Shown here piece after piece: positions 11,635 through 21,110 of a stretch of 64,000 nucleotides of DNA. Position numbers and translations under genes: made by a program. The number at the start of each line of letters is the position of its first letter. Position 1 is the first letter of the stretch. The notes beneath the pieces are model-generated. The model made no database searches and was not told the DNA's origin. It saw only the letters and a program-made list of their open reading frames with translations. This DNA comes from Micromonospora citrea (lineage in GTDB: Bacteria > Actinomycetota > Actinomycetes > Mycobacteriales > Micromonosporaceae): positions 5,426,501 to 5,490,500 of the forward strand of contig NZ_FMHZ01000002.1 of NCBI RefSeq assembly GCF_900090315.1, read 5' to 3'.

Positions 11635-12381
11635 ATGACCGACAGCCCAGCCACGGTGCGCCCGGACCGGCGCGCCGAACTCGCGGCCGGCCTGGCCCGC
11701 GTACGGTCCCGGATCGCGCAGGCGTGTGCCGACGCGGGACGGGACACCTCCGAGGTCACCATGATCGCGGTGACCAAGACCTACCCGGCCGGGGACGTCG
11801 TGGCCCTGGCCGGCCTCGGCGTGCTCGACGTGGGGGAGAACCGCGACCAGGAGGCGGCGCCCAAGGCGGCCGAGGTGGCCGCGGCCGGGGTGACGCCCCG
11901 CTGGCACTTCATCGGGCAGTTGCAGCGCAACAAGGCGAAGTCGGTGGTCCGCTACGCCGACGTGGTCCACTCCGTCGACAGTGTCCGGCTGGCCGGGGCG
12001 CTCGACCGGGCCTCGGCGTCCGGCCGGGACCGGCCGCTGGACGTGCTGGTCCAGGTCAGCATCGACGGCGACGCGGCCCGGGGCGGGGCGCTGCCGGGCT
12101 CGGCCGATCCGGACGCCGGCCTCGACGCGGTGGCCGAGGCGGTGGCGGGCGCCGAGGCCCTGCGGCTGACCGGCCTGATGGCGGTGGCGCCGCTGGGCTG
12201 GGAGCCGGAGCGGGCGTTCGCCCGGCTGGCCGAGGTGGCCGCCGGGTTCCGGAGGCTCCACCCGGGAGCCGGGGCGCTCTCCGCCGGCATGAGCGGCGAT
12301 CTGGAGATCGCCCTCCGTTACGGCGCGACACATGTCCGCGTCGGCAGCGCGTTGCTCGGAATGCGTCCCACGCTGCGGTAG
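11635..12381 (+). CDS. yggS: YggS/PLPBP family pyridoxal-phosphate homeostasis protein
   Basis: Small fold-type III PLP-binding protein, thought to buffer PLP rather than act as a racemase. The 248-residue protein has the PLP lysine in MIAVTKTYPA (near residue 46), the HFIGQLQRNK segment, and the C-terminal MSGDLEIALRYGATHVRVGSALLG signature, described here by its ends MSGDLE and RVGSALLG. It sits between ftsZ and sepF, the usual ylmE position in Gram-positive bacteria. Confidence 0.93.
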   Translation: MTDSPATVRPDRRAELAAGLARVRSRIAQACADAGRDTSEVTMIAVTKTYPAGDVVALAGLGVLDVGENRDQEAAPKAAEVAAAGVTPRWHFIGQLQRNKAKSVVRYADVVHSVDSVRLAGALDRASASGRDRPLDVLVQVSIDGDAARGGALPGSADPDAGLDAVAEAVAGAEALRLTGLMAVAPLGWEPERAFARLAEVAAGFRRLHPGAGALSAGMSGDLEIALRYGATHVRVGSALLGMRPTLR

Positions 12382-12574
12382 CCTGACCGCGAGAGAAGCA
12401 AATTACATCTGTGTTGTTTGAAGGGGCGGCGTCCCGTCATCGGGGGTCGTGGCGTGCGACGCGAATCGCGCGTCAGGGGATTGCCGCACCAGTCCGGTGG
12501 GCAGAAGTGTTCCACTCGCGACAAGCGACACGGCACGGGGGCGCGTGCCGCACGGCGGACGGGAAGGGCGCGGG

Positions 12575-13270
12575 ATGGGTGCACTGCGCAAGGCGGGGGT
12601 CTGGCTCGGTCTGGTCGAAGAGGACGACGAGCGGCCCTACGACGACGGTGGCTACGACAAGGGTGGCTACCGCGATTCGCGCTACCGGCAGAGCCGGTAC
12701 CCGGAGGACTTCGCCGACGACGAGGAGGACGACTCCGAGGAACCGCCGGCGCCCCGGTCCCGCCTCGGCGACCGCGGCCGGCTCTCCGAGCGGGTCGCCT
12801 CCCGCGCCTCGGACGCCGACCGGGCCGACGCCGACCGCCCGGAGCGGGCGGAGCGGTCCAGCGTCCGCTCCATCACCCGGTCGACGGCCGGCGAGACCAG
12901 TGGGGCGCTGACCTACCACACCCGGGACAACCTGGCCCTGGCGCCCCAGACGCAGCCGCGCGAGCGGGCGGTGGTCGCCGAGGAGGAGCAGCGCTACCAG
13001 ATCACGACGCTGCACCCGACGACCTACCGCGAGGCGCGCACCATCGGCGAGCACTTCCGCGACGGCGTTCCGGTGATCATCAACCTCACCGAGATGGACG
13101 AGGCGGACGCGCGTCGACTCGTCGACTTCGCCGCCGGCCTCGCGTTCGGCCTGCGCGGTACGATCGAGCGCGTGACCAATCGGGTGTTCCTGCTCTCACC
13201 GGCCAACGTCCAGGTCACCGCGGAGGACAAGGCCAAGATCGCCGAGGGCGGCTTCTTCAGTCTGAGCTAG
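12575..13270 (+). CDS. sepF: Cell division protein SepF
   Basis: Membrane anchor for FtsZ. The 231-residue protein starts with the membrane-targeting amphipathic segment [17 protein letters not shown], continues through a long acidic, Asp/Arg/Tyr-rich disordered linker, and ends with the SepF domain ([19 protein letters not shown] to GGFFSLS). ATG 12575 has a gggaaggg site 6 bases upstream. The 193-base gap before it contains a small dyad, GACGCG-AATCG-CGCGTC, and no promoter I would defend. Confidence 0.95.
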   Translation: MGALRKAGVWLGLVEEDDERPYDDGGYDKGGYRDSRYRQSRYPEDFADDEEDDSEEPPAPRSRLGDRGRLSERVASRASDADRADADRPERAERSSVRSITRSTAGETSGALTYHTRDNLALAPQTQPRERAVVAEEEQRYQITTLHPTTYREARTIGEHFRDGVPVIINLTEMDEADARRLVDFAAGLAFGLRGTIERVTNRVFLLSPANVQVTAEDKAKIAEGGFFSLS

Positions 13271-13300
13271 CCCCGCCCGACCCGAGGGACGTCGCCTGTC

Positions 13301-13606
13301 GTGTTGTCGATCGTGCTGCAAGTGCTGTACCTGGTGCTCTATGTCTTCCTCATCACCCTGCTCGCCCGGTTCGTCCTGAGCGCCGTCCTGCAGTACGGCC
13401 GGCGCTGGCAGCCGGGGCGCGGGGCATCGGTGGGGCTGGAAATCGTGTGGAGCGTCACTGATCCCCCTCTCAACGCGTTGAGGCGTGTGATCCCTCCGCT
13501 GCGAATTGGTACCGTGAGCATCGACCTGGCCTCACTTGTGCTCCTGGTTATCCTGTTCGTGCTGATGGAGTTCGTGTTGAGGCGGTCGATCATGAGCCTT
13601 GGCTGA
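13301..13606 (+). CDS. YggT/YlmG family membrane protein
   Basis: Small protein of 101 residues with two hydrophobic hairpins: about residues 1-27 ([22 protein letters not shown]) given by its ends SIVLQ and LLARF, and residues 72-95 before a basic end. This matches the YggT/YlmG family. The GTG start has a gaggga site upstream. It lies between sepF and wag31 as in other actinobacteria; its role is thought to concern envelope or division, without an established reaction. Confidence 0.88.
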   Translation: MLSIVLQVLYLVLYVFLITLLARFVLSAVLQYGRRWQPGRGASVGLEIVWSVTDPPLNALRRVIPPLRIGTVSIDLASLVLLVILFVLMEFVLRRSIMSLG

Positions 13607-13650
13607 TGACCGACGCGCTTTCGCGGCCGCAACTGACCCGAGGAGTTTCG

Positions 13651-14451
13651 ATGCCGCTGACCCCGGCCGACGTCCACAACGTCGCCTTCAAAAAGCCGCC
13701 GATCGGCAAGCGGGGGTATGACGAGGAGGAGGTCGACGCCTTCCTGGACGAGGTCGAGCGCGAGCTTGCCCGTCTCATCGAGGAGAACAACGAGCTGCGT
13801 GCCCAGGTGGAGCGCGGCGGCCGTGGCGGCGCCCCCGCCGGCCCCGGCGGCGACGCCCGTCTCGCGGCGGAGCTCAACGACGTCAAGGCCCAGCTCGACC
13901 GGGTGCAGCGCGACAAGGCGGCGGCCGAGCAGGCCGCCCGGGCGATGCAGGCGGAGCTGGAGCAGGTCCGTTCGGCCGGTGGGCCGGCGGTCACCGGCGA
14001 CGGCGAGCAGCAGGCGTTGCGGGTGCTGATGATGGCCCAGCGGACCGCCGACGACCACGTCTCCGACGCCCGTCGCGAGGCCGACCAGCTGCTCTCCGAG
14101 GCCCGCACCAAGGCCGAGGAGGTCACTCGCGAGGCTCGCGCCAAGGCCGACGCCCTCGAGCGCGACGCGCGCCAGCGGCACCAGGAGGCCATGGGCGGCC
14201 TGGACGCCAAGCGCACCGCGCTGCAGAAGCACATCGAGGAGCTCAAGCAGTTCGAGCGTGAGTACCGCACCCGCCTCAAGGCCTACCTGGAGAGCCAGCT
14301 GCGCGACCTCGACGGCCGCGGCCAGGGCCTGGAGGTCGAGATGACCCGCGGTGAGGGCGGCCGGGCAACCGGCGGCAACGGCCTCGCCGCCGCCGGTCTC
14401 GCCGGTTCCTACGGCGGCGGTCGCTCCGGCGCTCTCGAATCCGGCCGCTGA
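13651..14451 (+). CDS. wag31: DivIVA/Wag31 polar growth scaffold
   Basis: Coiled-coil protein that marks poles and organises wall growth in actinobacteria. The 266-residue protein opens with the DivIVA membrane-binding domain ([17 protein letters not shown], then [15 protein letters not shown]). A first coiled coil follows, then a Gly/Pro linker near residues 65-75, and a long second coiled coil from about residue 125 to 215. The last 35 residues are Gly-rich. ATG 13651 was chosen over ATG 13606 because of the gaggag site 5 bases upstream and because MPLTP is the family start. Confidence 0.95.
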   Translation: MPLTPADVHNVAFKKPPIGKRGYDEEEVDAFLDEVERELARLIEENNELRAQVERGGRGGAPAGPGGDARLAAELNDVKAQLDRVQRDKAAAEQAARAMQAELEQVRSAGGPAVTGDGEQQALRVLMMAQRTADDHVSDARREADQLLSEARTKAEEVTREARAKADALERDARQRHQEAMGGLDAKRTALQKHIEELKQFEREYRTRLKAYLESQLRDLDGRGQGLEVEMTRGEGGRATGGNGLAAAGLAGSYGGGRSGALESGR

Positions 14452-14455
14452 TCAT

Positions 14456-14493
14456 CGGTCGGCGGCCGTCCGCACCGTGACGGTCGCCGACCG
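14456..14493 (+). terminator. Hairpin downstream of wag31
   Basis: Arms CGGTCGGCG and CGCCGACCG enclose 20 bases containing a smaller CCGT/ACGG pairing. It begins a few bases after the wag31 stop. Confidence 0.5.
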
Positions 14494-14526
14494 CCCCTCA
14501 TCGGTACGACGCGGCGGGGGTGAGCC

Positions 14527-15138
14527 GTGATAGTCGCGAGTCTCCTGCTCATCCTCGTCGCGGTGGTACTGCTGGTGGCCGGCCTGGCCGGGGGCTCCAG
14601 CGTTCTTCTCGTCGTCTCCATCGCGGCCAGCCTGCTGGCCGCCGTCGCGCTGGTCGTGGGCGCCCGCCAGGCGGCCGCAGACCGGGCGGCGGCGCAGCGG
14701 CCGCAGCGGCCGTCCCGCACGGCGACCCCACCGGCCGACCCGGCCTTCGCGTACGGGCCACCGGTGGAGCCGGAGATCCCCGTCCAGCACGTTCCTCCGA
14801 CGGTCGACGCCGGCGGCCCCGGGTGGCGGCAACCGCCCGAGCCGCCGGTGACCGACGTCGGGGCCCCGGTCGTCGGGCCCGGCATGGTGCCGGCGACCGA
14901 CGACGACGAGCCGGGCGCGCAGGACGTCCCGCCCGCGCAGGCCGCCCTGGTCGCCCGCCTCGACGCGGAGGTGCGGGTGGTCGACGGGCGTCCCCGCTAC
15001 CACCTGGCCCACTGCGCCCACCTCGCGGGCCGCGAACACGAGCCGCTGCCGGTCGGCGAGGCCGTCGAACTCGGCTTCACCCCCTGCGCCCACTGCGCGC
15101 CGGACACCGTCCTGCTCGCCGACGCCGACCGGATCTGA
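14527..15138 (+). CDS. Hypothetical membrane protein with C-terminal Cys/His motif
   Basis: Not assigned to a named family. The 203-residue protein has two adjacent hydrophobic segments in the first 45 residues (IVASLLLILVAVVLLVAG and LLVVSIAASLLAAVALVV), then a Pro/Gly-rich linker. A compact C-terminal domain begins near residue 148 and contains HLAHCAHLAGREHEP and later GFTPCAHCAPD. The spaced His and Cys residues (H-x2-H-C-x-H ... C-x2-C) could bind a metal. The gene lies between wag31 and a DUF167 gene, so a link to the envelope is possible but unproven. Confidence 0.7.
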   Translation: MIVASLLLILVAVVLLVAGLAGGSSVLLVVSIAASLLAAVALVVGARQAAADRAAAQRPQRPSRTATPPADPAFAYGPPVEPEIPVQHVPPTVDAGGPGWRQPPEPPVTDVGAPVVGPGMVPATDDDEPGAQDVPPAQAALVARLDAEVRVVDGRPRYHLAHCAHLAGREHEPLPVGEAVELGFTPCAHCAPDTVLLADADRI

Positions 15139-15146
15139 GCGGCCCG

Positions 15147-15452
15147 GTGGCGACGGACGACGCGCTGACCGTGGCGGTCCGGGTGAAGCCCGGCTCCGCC
15201 CGCGCCCGCGTCGGCGGCCGCCACGACGGTCCGCACGGCCCCGCCCTGGTGGTCGCGGTGAACGCGCCGGCCGTGGACGGCCGGGCCACCGAGGCGGCCC
15301 GGCGGGCGCTGGCCGGCGCGCTGGGCGTACGGCCGGCGGCGGTGTCGCTGCGGGCCGGCGCGGCCAGCCGCGACAAGCTCTTCACGGTCGCGGGTCGCGC
15401 CCCGGAGCTGACCGAGGCGCTGCGCCGGCTGCGCGACGGGGCCGCCGGGTGA
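15147..15452 (+). CDS. DUF167 (YggU) family protein
   Basis: Protein of 101 residues with the YggU/DUF167 pattern: AVRVKPGSARARVGG at the start, AVNAPAVDGRATEAARRALA in the middle (ends AVNAP and RALA), and RAGAASRDKLF near the end. The family is widespread, of unknown function, and often encoded next to yggT/division genes, as here. GTG 15147 lies 9 bases after the preceding stop. The larger frame beginning at 14520 is out of frame with the upstream gene and was cut back. Confidence 0.85.
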   Translation: MATDDALTVAVRVKPGSARARVGGRHDGPHGPALVVAVNAPAVDGRATEAARRALAGALGVRPAAVSLRAGAASRDKLFTVAGRAPELTEALRRLRDGAAG

Positions 15453-15474
15453 CGCACGCCCGGGCCAGGCGACC

Positions 15475-16974
15475 GTGACGCCGGGGCTGGATCTCGCGCT
15501 GCTGCTGGGCGCGGCCGTCCTGCTGGTCGCGGTCGGGGCGGTGCGGCTCTCCACCCGGCTCGGCGTGCCGAGCCTCCTGGTCTACCTCGCGCTCGGCGTC
15601 GCGATCGGCGAGGCCGGGTTGGGCATCCGCTTCGACGACGCGGAGCTGACCCGTACCCTCGGCTTCTGCGCGCTCATCGTGATCATCGCCGAGGGCGGGC
15701 TGACGGCGCGGTGGAGCACGCTGCGCCCGGTGCTCGGGCTCGCCGCCCTGCTCTCCACCGTCGGCGTGGTGGTGAGCATCCTGGTCGTCGGTCTCGCCGT
15801 GCACCTGCTGCTCGGGCTGGACTGGCGGCTGGCCCTGCTCTACGGCGCGGTGCTCTCCTCCACCGACGCGGCGGCGGTCTTCGCCACGCTGCGCCGGCTG
15901 CGCCTGCCGCCCCGCCTGGTGGCCACCCTCGAGGCCGAGTCGGGGATGAACGACGCCCCGGTCGTGCTCCTGGTGGTGCTGCTGTCCCGGGAGGGGGTGA
16001 CCCACCCGTGGTGGTACGAGACCGCCCTGGTCAGCTACGAGTTGGGTGTCGGCGCGGCCGTGGGCCTGGCGGCCGGCGTCGGCGGGCGGTGGGCGCTGCG
16101 GCACGCCGCGCTGCCGTCGGCGGGGCTCTACCCGATCGCGGCGGTCGGGCTGACGGTGTTCGCGTACGCCGCCGGGGCGGTGCTGCACGCCTCGGGCTTC
16201 CTCGCCGTGTACGTCGCCGGGGTGATCCTCGGCAACGCCCGGCTGCCGCACCGGCAGGCGATCCTCGGCTTCGCCGACGGGCTGGCCTGGCTGGCGCAGA
16301 TCGGGCTGTTCGTGCTGCTCGGGCTGCTCGTCACGCCGAGCCGGCTGGGCTCGGCGGTGCTGCCGGCGGTGGTTGCCGGGTTGGCGCTGGTGCTGCTCGC
16401 CCGGCCGCTGTCGGTGGCGGCGTCGGCGCTGCCGTTCCGGTTCGGCCTGCGGGAGCAGGCGTTCCTGTCCTGGGCGGGGCTGCGCGGCGCGGTGCCGATC
16501 GTGCTCGCGACCATTCCGCTGTCGGAGCGGGTGCCCGGCGCCGACCGCCTCTTCGACTCGGTCTTCGTCCTGGTGGTGATCTTCACGCTGCTCCAGACGG
16601 GGACGCTCGCGCCGGTGGCCCGCCGGCTGCGGGTGACCGCCCCGGCCGAGGCGGCGGAGATCCGGGTGGAGACCGCCCCGCTGGAGCGCATGCGCGCCGA
16701 CCTGCTCCAGGTCGAGGTGCCGCCCGGTTCGCGGCTGGCCGGGGTGCACGTCGACGAGTTGCGGCTGCCGCTGGGGGCCTCGGTGACGCTGGTGCTGCGC
16801 GACGGGGTGGGCGTGGTGCCCGGCCCGGACTTCCGGCTGAAGACCGGCGACAGTCTGCTGATCGTGGCGACCGCCGGGGTGCGCGACGAGGCGGAGCGGC
16901 GGCTGCGGGCGGTGAGCCGGCGCGGCCGACTGGCCCGCTGGTTTGGCGAGTACGGCGAGGATCGCGACGGCTGA
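15475..16974 (+). CDS. CvrA/NhaP2-type potassium/proton antiporter
   Basis: Monovalent cation:proton antiporter of the CPA1 superfamily. The 499-residue protein has about 12 transmembrane segments in its first 390 residues, with the family motif LEAESGMNDAP near residue 157 and SWAGLRGAVPI near residue 335. A cytoplasmic RCK-C/TrkA-C-like domain follows from about residue 400 (GVHVDELRLPLGASV to LKTGDSLLIVA). This architecture is that of K+/H+ antiporters used in pH or turgor control. The GTG start lies 22 bases after the DUF167 stop. Confidence 0.88.
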   Translation: MTPGLDLALLLGAAVLLVAVGAVRLSTRLGVPSLLVYLALGVAIGEAGLGIRFDDAELTRTLGFCALIVIIAEGGLTARWSTLRPVLGLAALLSTVGVVVSILVVGLAVHLLLGLDWRLALLYGAVLSSTDAAAVFATLRRLRLPPRLVATLEAESGMNDAPVVLLVVLLSREGVTHPWWYETALVSYELGVGAAVGLAAGVGGRWALRHAALPSAGLYPIAAVGLTVFAYAAGAVLHASGFLAVYVAGVILGNARLPHRQAILGFADGLAWLAQIGLFVLLGLLVTPSRLGSAVLPAVVAGLALVLLARPLSVAASALPFRFGLREQAFLSWAGLRGAVPIVLATIPLSERVPGADRLFDSVFVLVVIFTLLQTGTLAPVARRLRVTAPAEAAEIRVETAPLERMRADLLQVEVPPGSRLAGVHVDELRLPLGASVTLVLRDGVGVVPGPDFRLKTGDSLLIVATAGVRDEAERRLRAVSRRGRLARWFGEYGEDRDG

Positions 16975-17044
16975 TCTGCTAGCGTTCCCTTTGTCCTGAT
17001 AAGTCATAAGTCGGGGCCGAGCGGCGGTGCGTCGGTGCGGCACG

Positions 17045-17073
17045 TTGTCGGACGCCTGTACGTTCCGTATTCT
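17045..17073 (+). promoter_or_regulatory. Promoter of the DksA-like gene
   Basis: TTGTCG (17045-17050) and TATTCT (17068-17073) are separated by 17 bases, predicting a start near 17080 and a leader of about 118 bases. Further upstream, near 17000, ataagtc occurs twice in tandem. Confidence 0.6.
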
Positions 17074-17089
17074 TGCGAATCTCCGGAGT

Positions 17090-17119
17090 GCGCGGCCCCG
17101 TGGCCGCGCGCCCGTTTTG
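17090..17119 (+). terminator. GC-rich hairpin with T-run in the DksA-like leader
   Basis: Arms GCGCGGCC (17090-17097) and GGCCGCGC (17102-17109) with loop CCGT, followed by gcccgTTTTgt. T-tailed stems are unusual in this sequence. It could terminate antiporter transcription or attenuate transcription from the promoter just upstream. Confidence 0.55.
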
Positions 17120-17197
17120 TACCTGGGGTGCGCCGGTGCCGGCGGCCCCTGTCGAGGTGCCGCGGTCCGCCGCGGTCCCGTGGCCGAGGGAGCGACG

Positions 17198-17617
17198 ATG
17201 GCGAAGCCAGCCGAGACCAGGACCGCCGGCCGCAAGCCGGTGGTGAAGGCCACCCGCAGCGCGGCGGAGACCGAGAAGATCCGGGCGGCCCTGGCGGCGC
17301 GACGTGACGAGTTGCGCGGCGAGTACGATCAGACGCTGAGCGAGATCACCGAGCTGCAGCGCGACCGGCTGACCGACTCGGCCGGGGACGACCAGGCCGA
17401 CACCGGGACCAAGACGTTCGAGCGGGAGCAGGAGATCTCTCTCGCCAACAGCATCCTGGAACGGATCACGCAGGTCGAGCGGGCGTTGGAGCGGCTCGAC
17501 GAGGGTGGCTACGGCTGGTGCGAGCGGTGCGGCAACCCGATCCCGGTGGAGCGGCTCGCCGCGTTCCCGTCGGCCACCCTCTGCGTGACCTGCAAGCAGC
17601 TGGAGGAGCGGCGCTGA
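17198..17617 (+). CDS. TraR/DksA-type C4 zinc-finger protein
   Basis: Protein of 139 residues with a basic N-terminus, an alpha-helical coiled coil at about residues 22-95, and a C-terminal zinc finger CERCGNPIPVERL...CVTCK, matching the TraR/DksA family. In proteobacteria such proteins enter the RNA polymerase secondary channel; the tip acidic residues may be represented by DSAGDDQAD near residue 60, but this is inference. ATG 17198 has a gaggga site 7 bases upstream and was chosen over frames starting at 17027. It lies upstream of lspA with a 66-base gap. Confidence 0.88.
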   Translation: MAKPAETRTAGRKPVVKATRSAAETEKIRAALAARRDELRGEYDQTLSEITELQRDRLTDSAGDDQADTGTKTFEREQEISLANSILERITQVERALERLDEGGYGWCERCGNPIPVERLAAFPSATLCVTCKQLEERR

Positions 17618-17683
17618 CGCCCGCTCCCCGGCGGCCATGGGAGGCGGCGCGCCAGCGCCGCCGCGAGCGTCGATGGGGAGCAG

Positions 17684-18295
17684 ATGTCCGAAGCACCGCC
17701 CGCCGGGCCCGGCAGCGCTGAGCCGGGCGGCGGCACGCCCCGCCGCCGGGCCGTCACCATCCTGCTCGGCGTCGCGTCGACCGCCCTCGTGGCCGACCTG
17801 GCCACGAAACACCTCGCCCTGGCCACCCTCTCCGACCGGGAGCCGGTCGAGCTGCTCGGCGGCGCGGTCTACCTCACCCTCACCCGCAACAGCGGCGCGG
17901 CCTGGAGCATCGGCTCCGACCACACCTGGGTCTTCCCGCTGATCACCATCGGCGTGGTCGGCTGGATCCTCTGGATGGCCCTGCGGCTGCGCTCGCTGCC
18001 CTGGGCGATCTCGCTCGGCCTGGTGCTGGGCGGGGCGCTCGGCAACCTCACCGACCGGATCTTCCGCGCCCCGGGCTGGTTCGTCGGGCACGTGGTGGAC
18101 ATGGTCAGCCTCTTCGACCCGTACGGCCGGGTCTGGCCGGTGTTCAACCTGGCCGACAGCGCCCTGGTCTGCGGCGTGGTGCTCGCCGTCGCGCTGGAGC
18201 TGACCGGGCGCCAGCGCGACGGCAGCCGGATCGGCAAGGACGAGCCGGCCAAGCCGGCGACGCCCGCCGACGCGGGTCAGCGGGGGCCGGCATGA
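17684..18295 (+). CDS. lspA: Lipoprotein signal peptidase (signal peptidase II)
   Basis: Aspartic membrane protease that cleaves prolipoprotein signal peptides after lipidation. The 203-residue protein has four hydrophobic segments. The catalytic aspartates lie in GNLTDRIFR (near residue 124) and FNLADSAL (near residue 156), and the family motif TRNSGAAWS is present. The N- and C-terminal tails are Pro/Gly/Lys-rich. Its partner enzyme Lgt is also in this window, at 56259. The stop overlaps the following ATG (ATGA). Confidence 0.95.
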   Translation: MSEAPPAGPGSAEPGGGTPRRRAVTILLGVASTALVADLATKHLALATLSDREPVELLGGAVYLTLTRNSGAAWSIGSDHTWVFPLITIGVVGWILWMALRLRSLPWAISLGLVLGGALGNLTDRIFRAPGWFVGHVVDMVSLFDPYGRVWPVFNLADSALVCGVVLAVALELTGRQRDGSRIGKDEPAKPATPADAGQRGPA

Positions 18296-19236
18296 CCTCC
18301 GCCTTCTCCGCCGGCCGCGACCACCGCTCCCTGCCGGTCCCCGACGGCCTCGACGGCACCCGGCTCGACCAGGCCGTGTCGCGGCTCTTCGGGCTCTCCC
18401 GCACCGCCGCCGCGGCCCTGGTCGACGCCGGCGACGCCTTGGTCGACGGGGTCGCCCGGGCCAACTCCCACAAGGTCAAGGCCGGCTCCTGGCTGGAGGT
18501 GACCCTGCCCGCGCCGGCCGCCCCGCCCGCCGTGGTGCCGCAGGCGGTGCCCGGGCTGCGGGTGGTGTATGCCGACGACGACATCGTGGTGGTGGACAAG
18601 CCGGTCGGGGTCGCCGCCCACCCGAGCCCCGGCTGGACCGGCCCCACCGTCATCGGCGCGCTGGCCGCCGTCGGGCACCGCATCTCCACCAGCGGCGCCG
18701 CCGAGCGGCAGGGCGTGGTGCACCGACTCGACGTGGGCACCACCGGGATCATGGTGGTGGCCAAGAGCGAGCAGGCCTACACCTCGCTGAAGCGGGCGTT
18801 CAAGTACCGCGAGGTGGAGAAGCGCTACCACGCCGTGGTGCAGGGGCACCTCGACCCGCTGCGCGGCACCGTCGACGCCCCGATCGACCGGCACCCCACC
18901 CACGACTACCGCTGGGCGGTGGTCTCCGGCGGCAAGCCCAGCATCACCCACTACGACACGGTCGAGGCGTTCCCGGCGGCGAGCCTGGTCGACGTCCGGC
19001 TGGAGACCGGCCGCACCCACCAGATCCGGGTGCACTTCTCCACCCTGCGTCACCCGTGCGTGGGCGACCTGACGTACGGCGCGGACCCCACCCTCTCCGC
19101 CCGCCTGGGCCTGACCAGGCAGTGGCTGCACGCCCGCTCATTGAGCTTCCTGCACCCGCGGACGGGAGACGAGGTGCGCTTCGTCAGCGACTACCCCGAC
19201 GACCTGGCCCGGGCGCTGGAGATCCTGCGCGACTGA
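18292..19236 (+). CDS. RluD/RluA-family rRNA pseudouridine synthase
   Basis: Isomerises uridine to pseudouridine in RNA, by family most likely 23S rRNA. The 314-residue protein has an N-terminal S4 RNA-binding domain ([19 protein letters not shown] to [10 protein letters not shown], given by ends). The catalytic domain has the active-site aspartate in [14 protein letters not shown] near residue 144. The [10 protein letters not shown] motif near residue 242 is also conserved. The lspA-rluD pairing is common in bacteria and the ATGA overlap suggests coupled translation. Confidence 0.93.
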   Translation: MTSAFSAGRDHRSLPVPDGLDGTRLDQAVSRLFGLSRTAAAALVDAGDALVDGVARANSHKVKAGSWLEVTLPAPAAPPAVVPQAVPGLRVVYADDDIVVVDKPVGVAAHPSPGWTGPTVIGALAAVGHRISTSGAAERQGVVHRLDVGTTGIMVVAKSEQAYTSLKRAFKYREVEKRYHAVVQGHLDPLRGTVDAPIDRHPTHDYRWAVVSGGKPSITHYDTVEAFPAASLVDVRLETGRTHQIRVHFSTLRHPCVGDLTYGADPTLSARLGLTRQWLHARSLSFLHPRTGDEVRFVSDYPDDLARALEILRD

Positions 19237-19542
19237 GCGTCGTACCCCGCCGGCGCGACGGCGGCGACGGCCGGGACCGGGCACGCCGGCGGTCCCGGCC
19301 ATGGGCGAAACGTCGGAACCCGCACTTCGGGTGACGGATTCGTCACCGTTCCCGTCCGGCCCGGCGCCGGCAGGAATCCCGTCGCCGGCCCGCCCCACCT
19401 CGGCAGACACGACCGCCGGCGGCGTCGCGGGACCCGCCGGGTGCCGGTGGGCAGGACCGGAGGTGCGCGGACGGGTGTGGTCCGAATAGGGTTTCGTTCG
19501 TAGCCTGTCAGGCGGACGTCGATGGCGCTGGGAGGGCGAGCC
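19237..19542 (+). other. 306-base intergenic stretch: hairpins and weak promoter
   Basis: Contains an 11-bp terminator-like stem (19269-19300), a small GTGACG-GATT-CGTCAC stem near 19332, and a weak promoter candidate TGGTCC-17-TAGCCT (19478-19506) before the ParA-like gene. Short ATG frames across it show no recognisable protein. Confidence 0.5.
19269..19300 (+). terminator. Hairpin downstream of the pseudouridine synthase
   Basis: Arms GGCCGGGACCG (19269-19279) and CGGTCCCGGCC (19290-19300), perfect, with a 10-base loop and no T-run. Confidence 0.6.
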
Positions 19543-21054
19543 GTGGAGGGCAGCGAGACCGGCTGGGCGCGGCCGGCCGAACCAGCACCGCGGTGGCGGG
19601 CGCTGCTCGACCGCGCCCGGCACGGCGGTCGCCCGGCCGAGCAGGCCGAGACCGACCGGCACGCCGCGCCGCCGGTCCCGCCGGTCCCGCCGGAGCCGCT
19701 GCCCCGCCGCTCGTCGGGCCACGGCTACGCCGCGCGGGTGCCGGCCATCGGCCGGGCGCCCGAGCCGCCGTACGCCGCCGAGCCCGGGGGGTACGCGGCC
19801 GAGCCCGGACCGCAGACCTACGGCGCGGAGTACGGCCGCCGGGTCGACGCGGGCTACCGCGCCGAGGCCACCTACCGGGTCGAGCCGGCCTACCGGGTGG
19901 ACCCCGCCGAGCCCGCCTACCGGGTGGACCCCGCCGATCCGGGCTATCCCGCCGATCCGGGCTATCCGGTCGAGCCCGACCACCGTGTGCCGCCGGCCCA
20001 CCAGTCCGAGCCGACGCCCGTCGTGCCGGCGCAGCGGCGCGGGCGCGAGCCCGTCGAGTCCCGCTACGCGCTGCTGGACAACGGCTACCGGCACGAGCCG
20101 CCCCCGGTCGAGTCCCGCTACGCCCCTCTGCTGGACGGCGGCTACCGGCCCGAGACCGCCTACCAGCCCCCGGCCCCGCCGCCCGCCGCGCCCGTGGCCG
20201 CCAGCTACCCGGCCCGGGTCGAGTGGCGCCCGCGCGGCGCGGAGAGCGAGCTGGAACGCGCCGCCGGGGTGCTCCGCCGCGACCTGGGCACCCCCCGGGT
20301 GCTCGCGTTCGCCAACCCGAAGGGCGGCGTGCACAAGACCACCGCCACCGTGCTGGCCGCCGCGACCGTCGGCAGCGTACGCGGGCGGGGCGTGCTGGCG
20401 TGGGACGACAACGAGCTGCGCGGCACCCTCGGACTGCGCGCCGGCAGCGCCCGGCACGCCCGCACCATCCGGCACCTTGTCAGCGACCTCGCGCACATCG
20501 AGATCAAGGAGGGGCCGGAGCTGCTGGAGCACCTGGACGACTACCTCAGGCACGCCTCCGACGGCTCGTACGACGTGCTGGCCGGCGAGGAGAGCCCCCG
20601 GTTCGCCCAGCGGCTCGACCAGTTCACCGTCCGGCGGGTGCTGGAGCTGCTGCGCCGCACCCACGACGTGGTCTGCGTGGACACCGGCAACAACGTGGAG
20701 AGCGCCAACTGGCGCACCGTCATGCAGGCGGCCGACCAGCTCGTGGTCACCACGGTGCCGCGCGAGGACGCCGCGTTCAGCGCCGACTGGATGCTGGACC
20801 TGCTGCACGAGGTGGGCATGGGCGAGCTGGCCGACAACGCCGTGACCCTGATCTCCTGCCCCACGCCGGGCCGCTCGTCGTTGCAGGACGACCTGGAGCG
20901 GCACTTCGCCACCCGCACCCGGGCCGTCGCCGTGGTGCCGTACGACCCGGCGCTGGAGACCGGCTCCTCGATCGAGTACCACCAGCTCCAGCAGGAGACC
21001 CGGCAGGCGTGGCTGCGGGCCGCGGCGGTGATGCTGGAACCGTTCGCCCGGTGA
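19543..21054 (+). CDS. MinD/ParA-like ATPase with long Tyr/Pro-rich N-terminus
   Basis: The C-terminal half (from about residue 250) is a deviant Walker A ATPase: FANPKGGVHKTTAT, later GVLAWDDNELRGTLG and DVVCVDTGNNVESANW. This is the SIMIBI class that includes ParA and MinD. The N-terminal 240 residues are low-complexity and Pro/Tyr/Glu-rich, with near-repeats such as AYRVDPAEP and GYPADP between residues 105 and 155, probably disordered. Similar actinobacterial proteins are annotated as chromosome-partitioning or secretion-associated ATPases; the target here is unknown. GTG 19543 has gggagg 7 bases upstream; ATG 19522 would add 7 residues. Confidence 0.8.
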   Translation: MEGSETGWARPAEPAPRWRALLDRARHGGRPAEQAETDRHAAPPVPPVPPEPLPRRSSGHGYAARVPAIGRAPEPPYAAEPGGYAAEPGPQTYGAEYGRRVDAGYRAEATYRVEPAYRVDPAEPAYRVDPADPGYPADPGYPVEPDHRVPPAHQSEPTPVVPAQRRGREPVESRYALLDNGYRHEPPPVESRYAPLLDGGYRPETAYQPPAPPPAAPVAASYPARVEWRPRGAESELERAAGVLRRDLGTPRVLAFANPKGGVHKTTATVLAAATVGSVRGRGVLAWDDNELRGTLGLRAGSARHARTIRHLVSDLAHIEIKEGPELLEHLDDYLRHASDGSYDVLAGEESPRFAQRLDQFTVRRVLELLRRTHDVVCVDTGNNVESANWRTVMQAADQLVVTTVPREDAAFSADWMLDLLHEVGMGELADNAVTLISCPTPGRSSLQDDLERHFATRTRAVAVVPYDPALETGSSIEYHQLQQETRQAWLRAAAVMLEPFAR

Positions 21055-21110
21055 GCGGGTGTGCCGCCACCGGCCACCCGCGCCGCCGTCCGGCCTGAGA
21101 GGATCACCGG

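Noticed and set aside
15382..17253. 623-residue minus frame
   Set aside because: Shadow of the K+/H+ antiporter; Gln/His/Arg-rich with no motifs.
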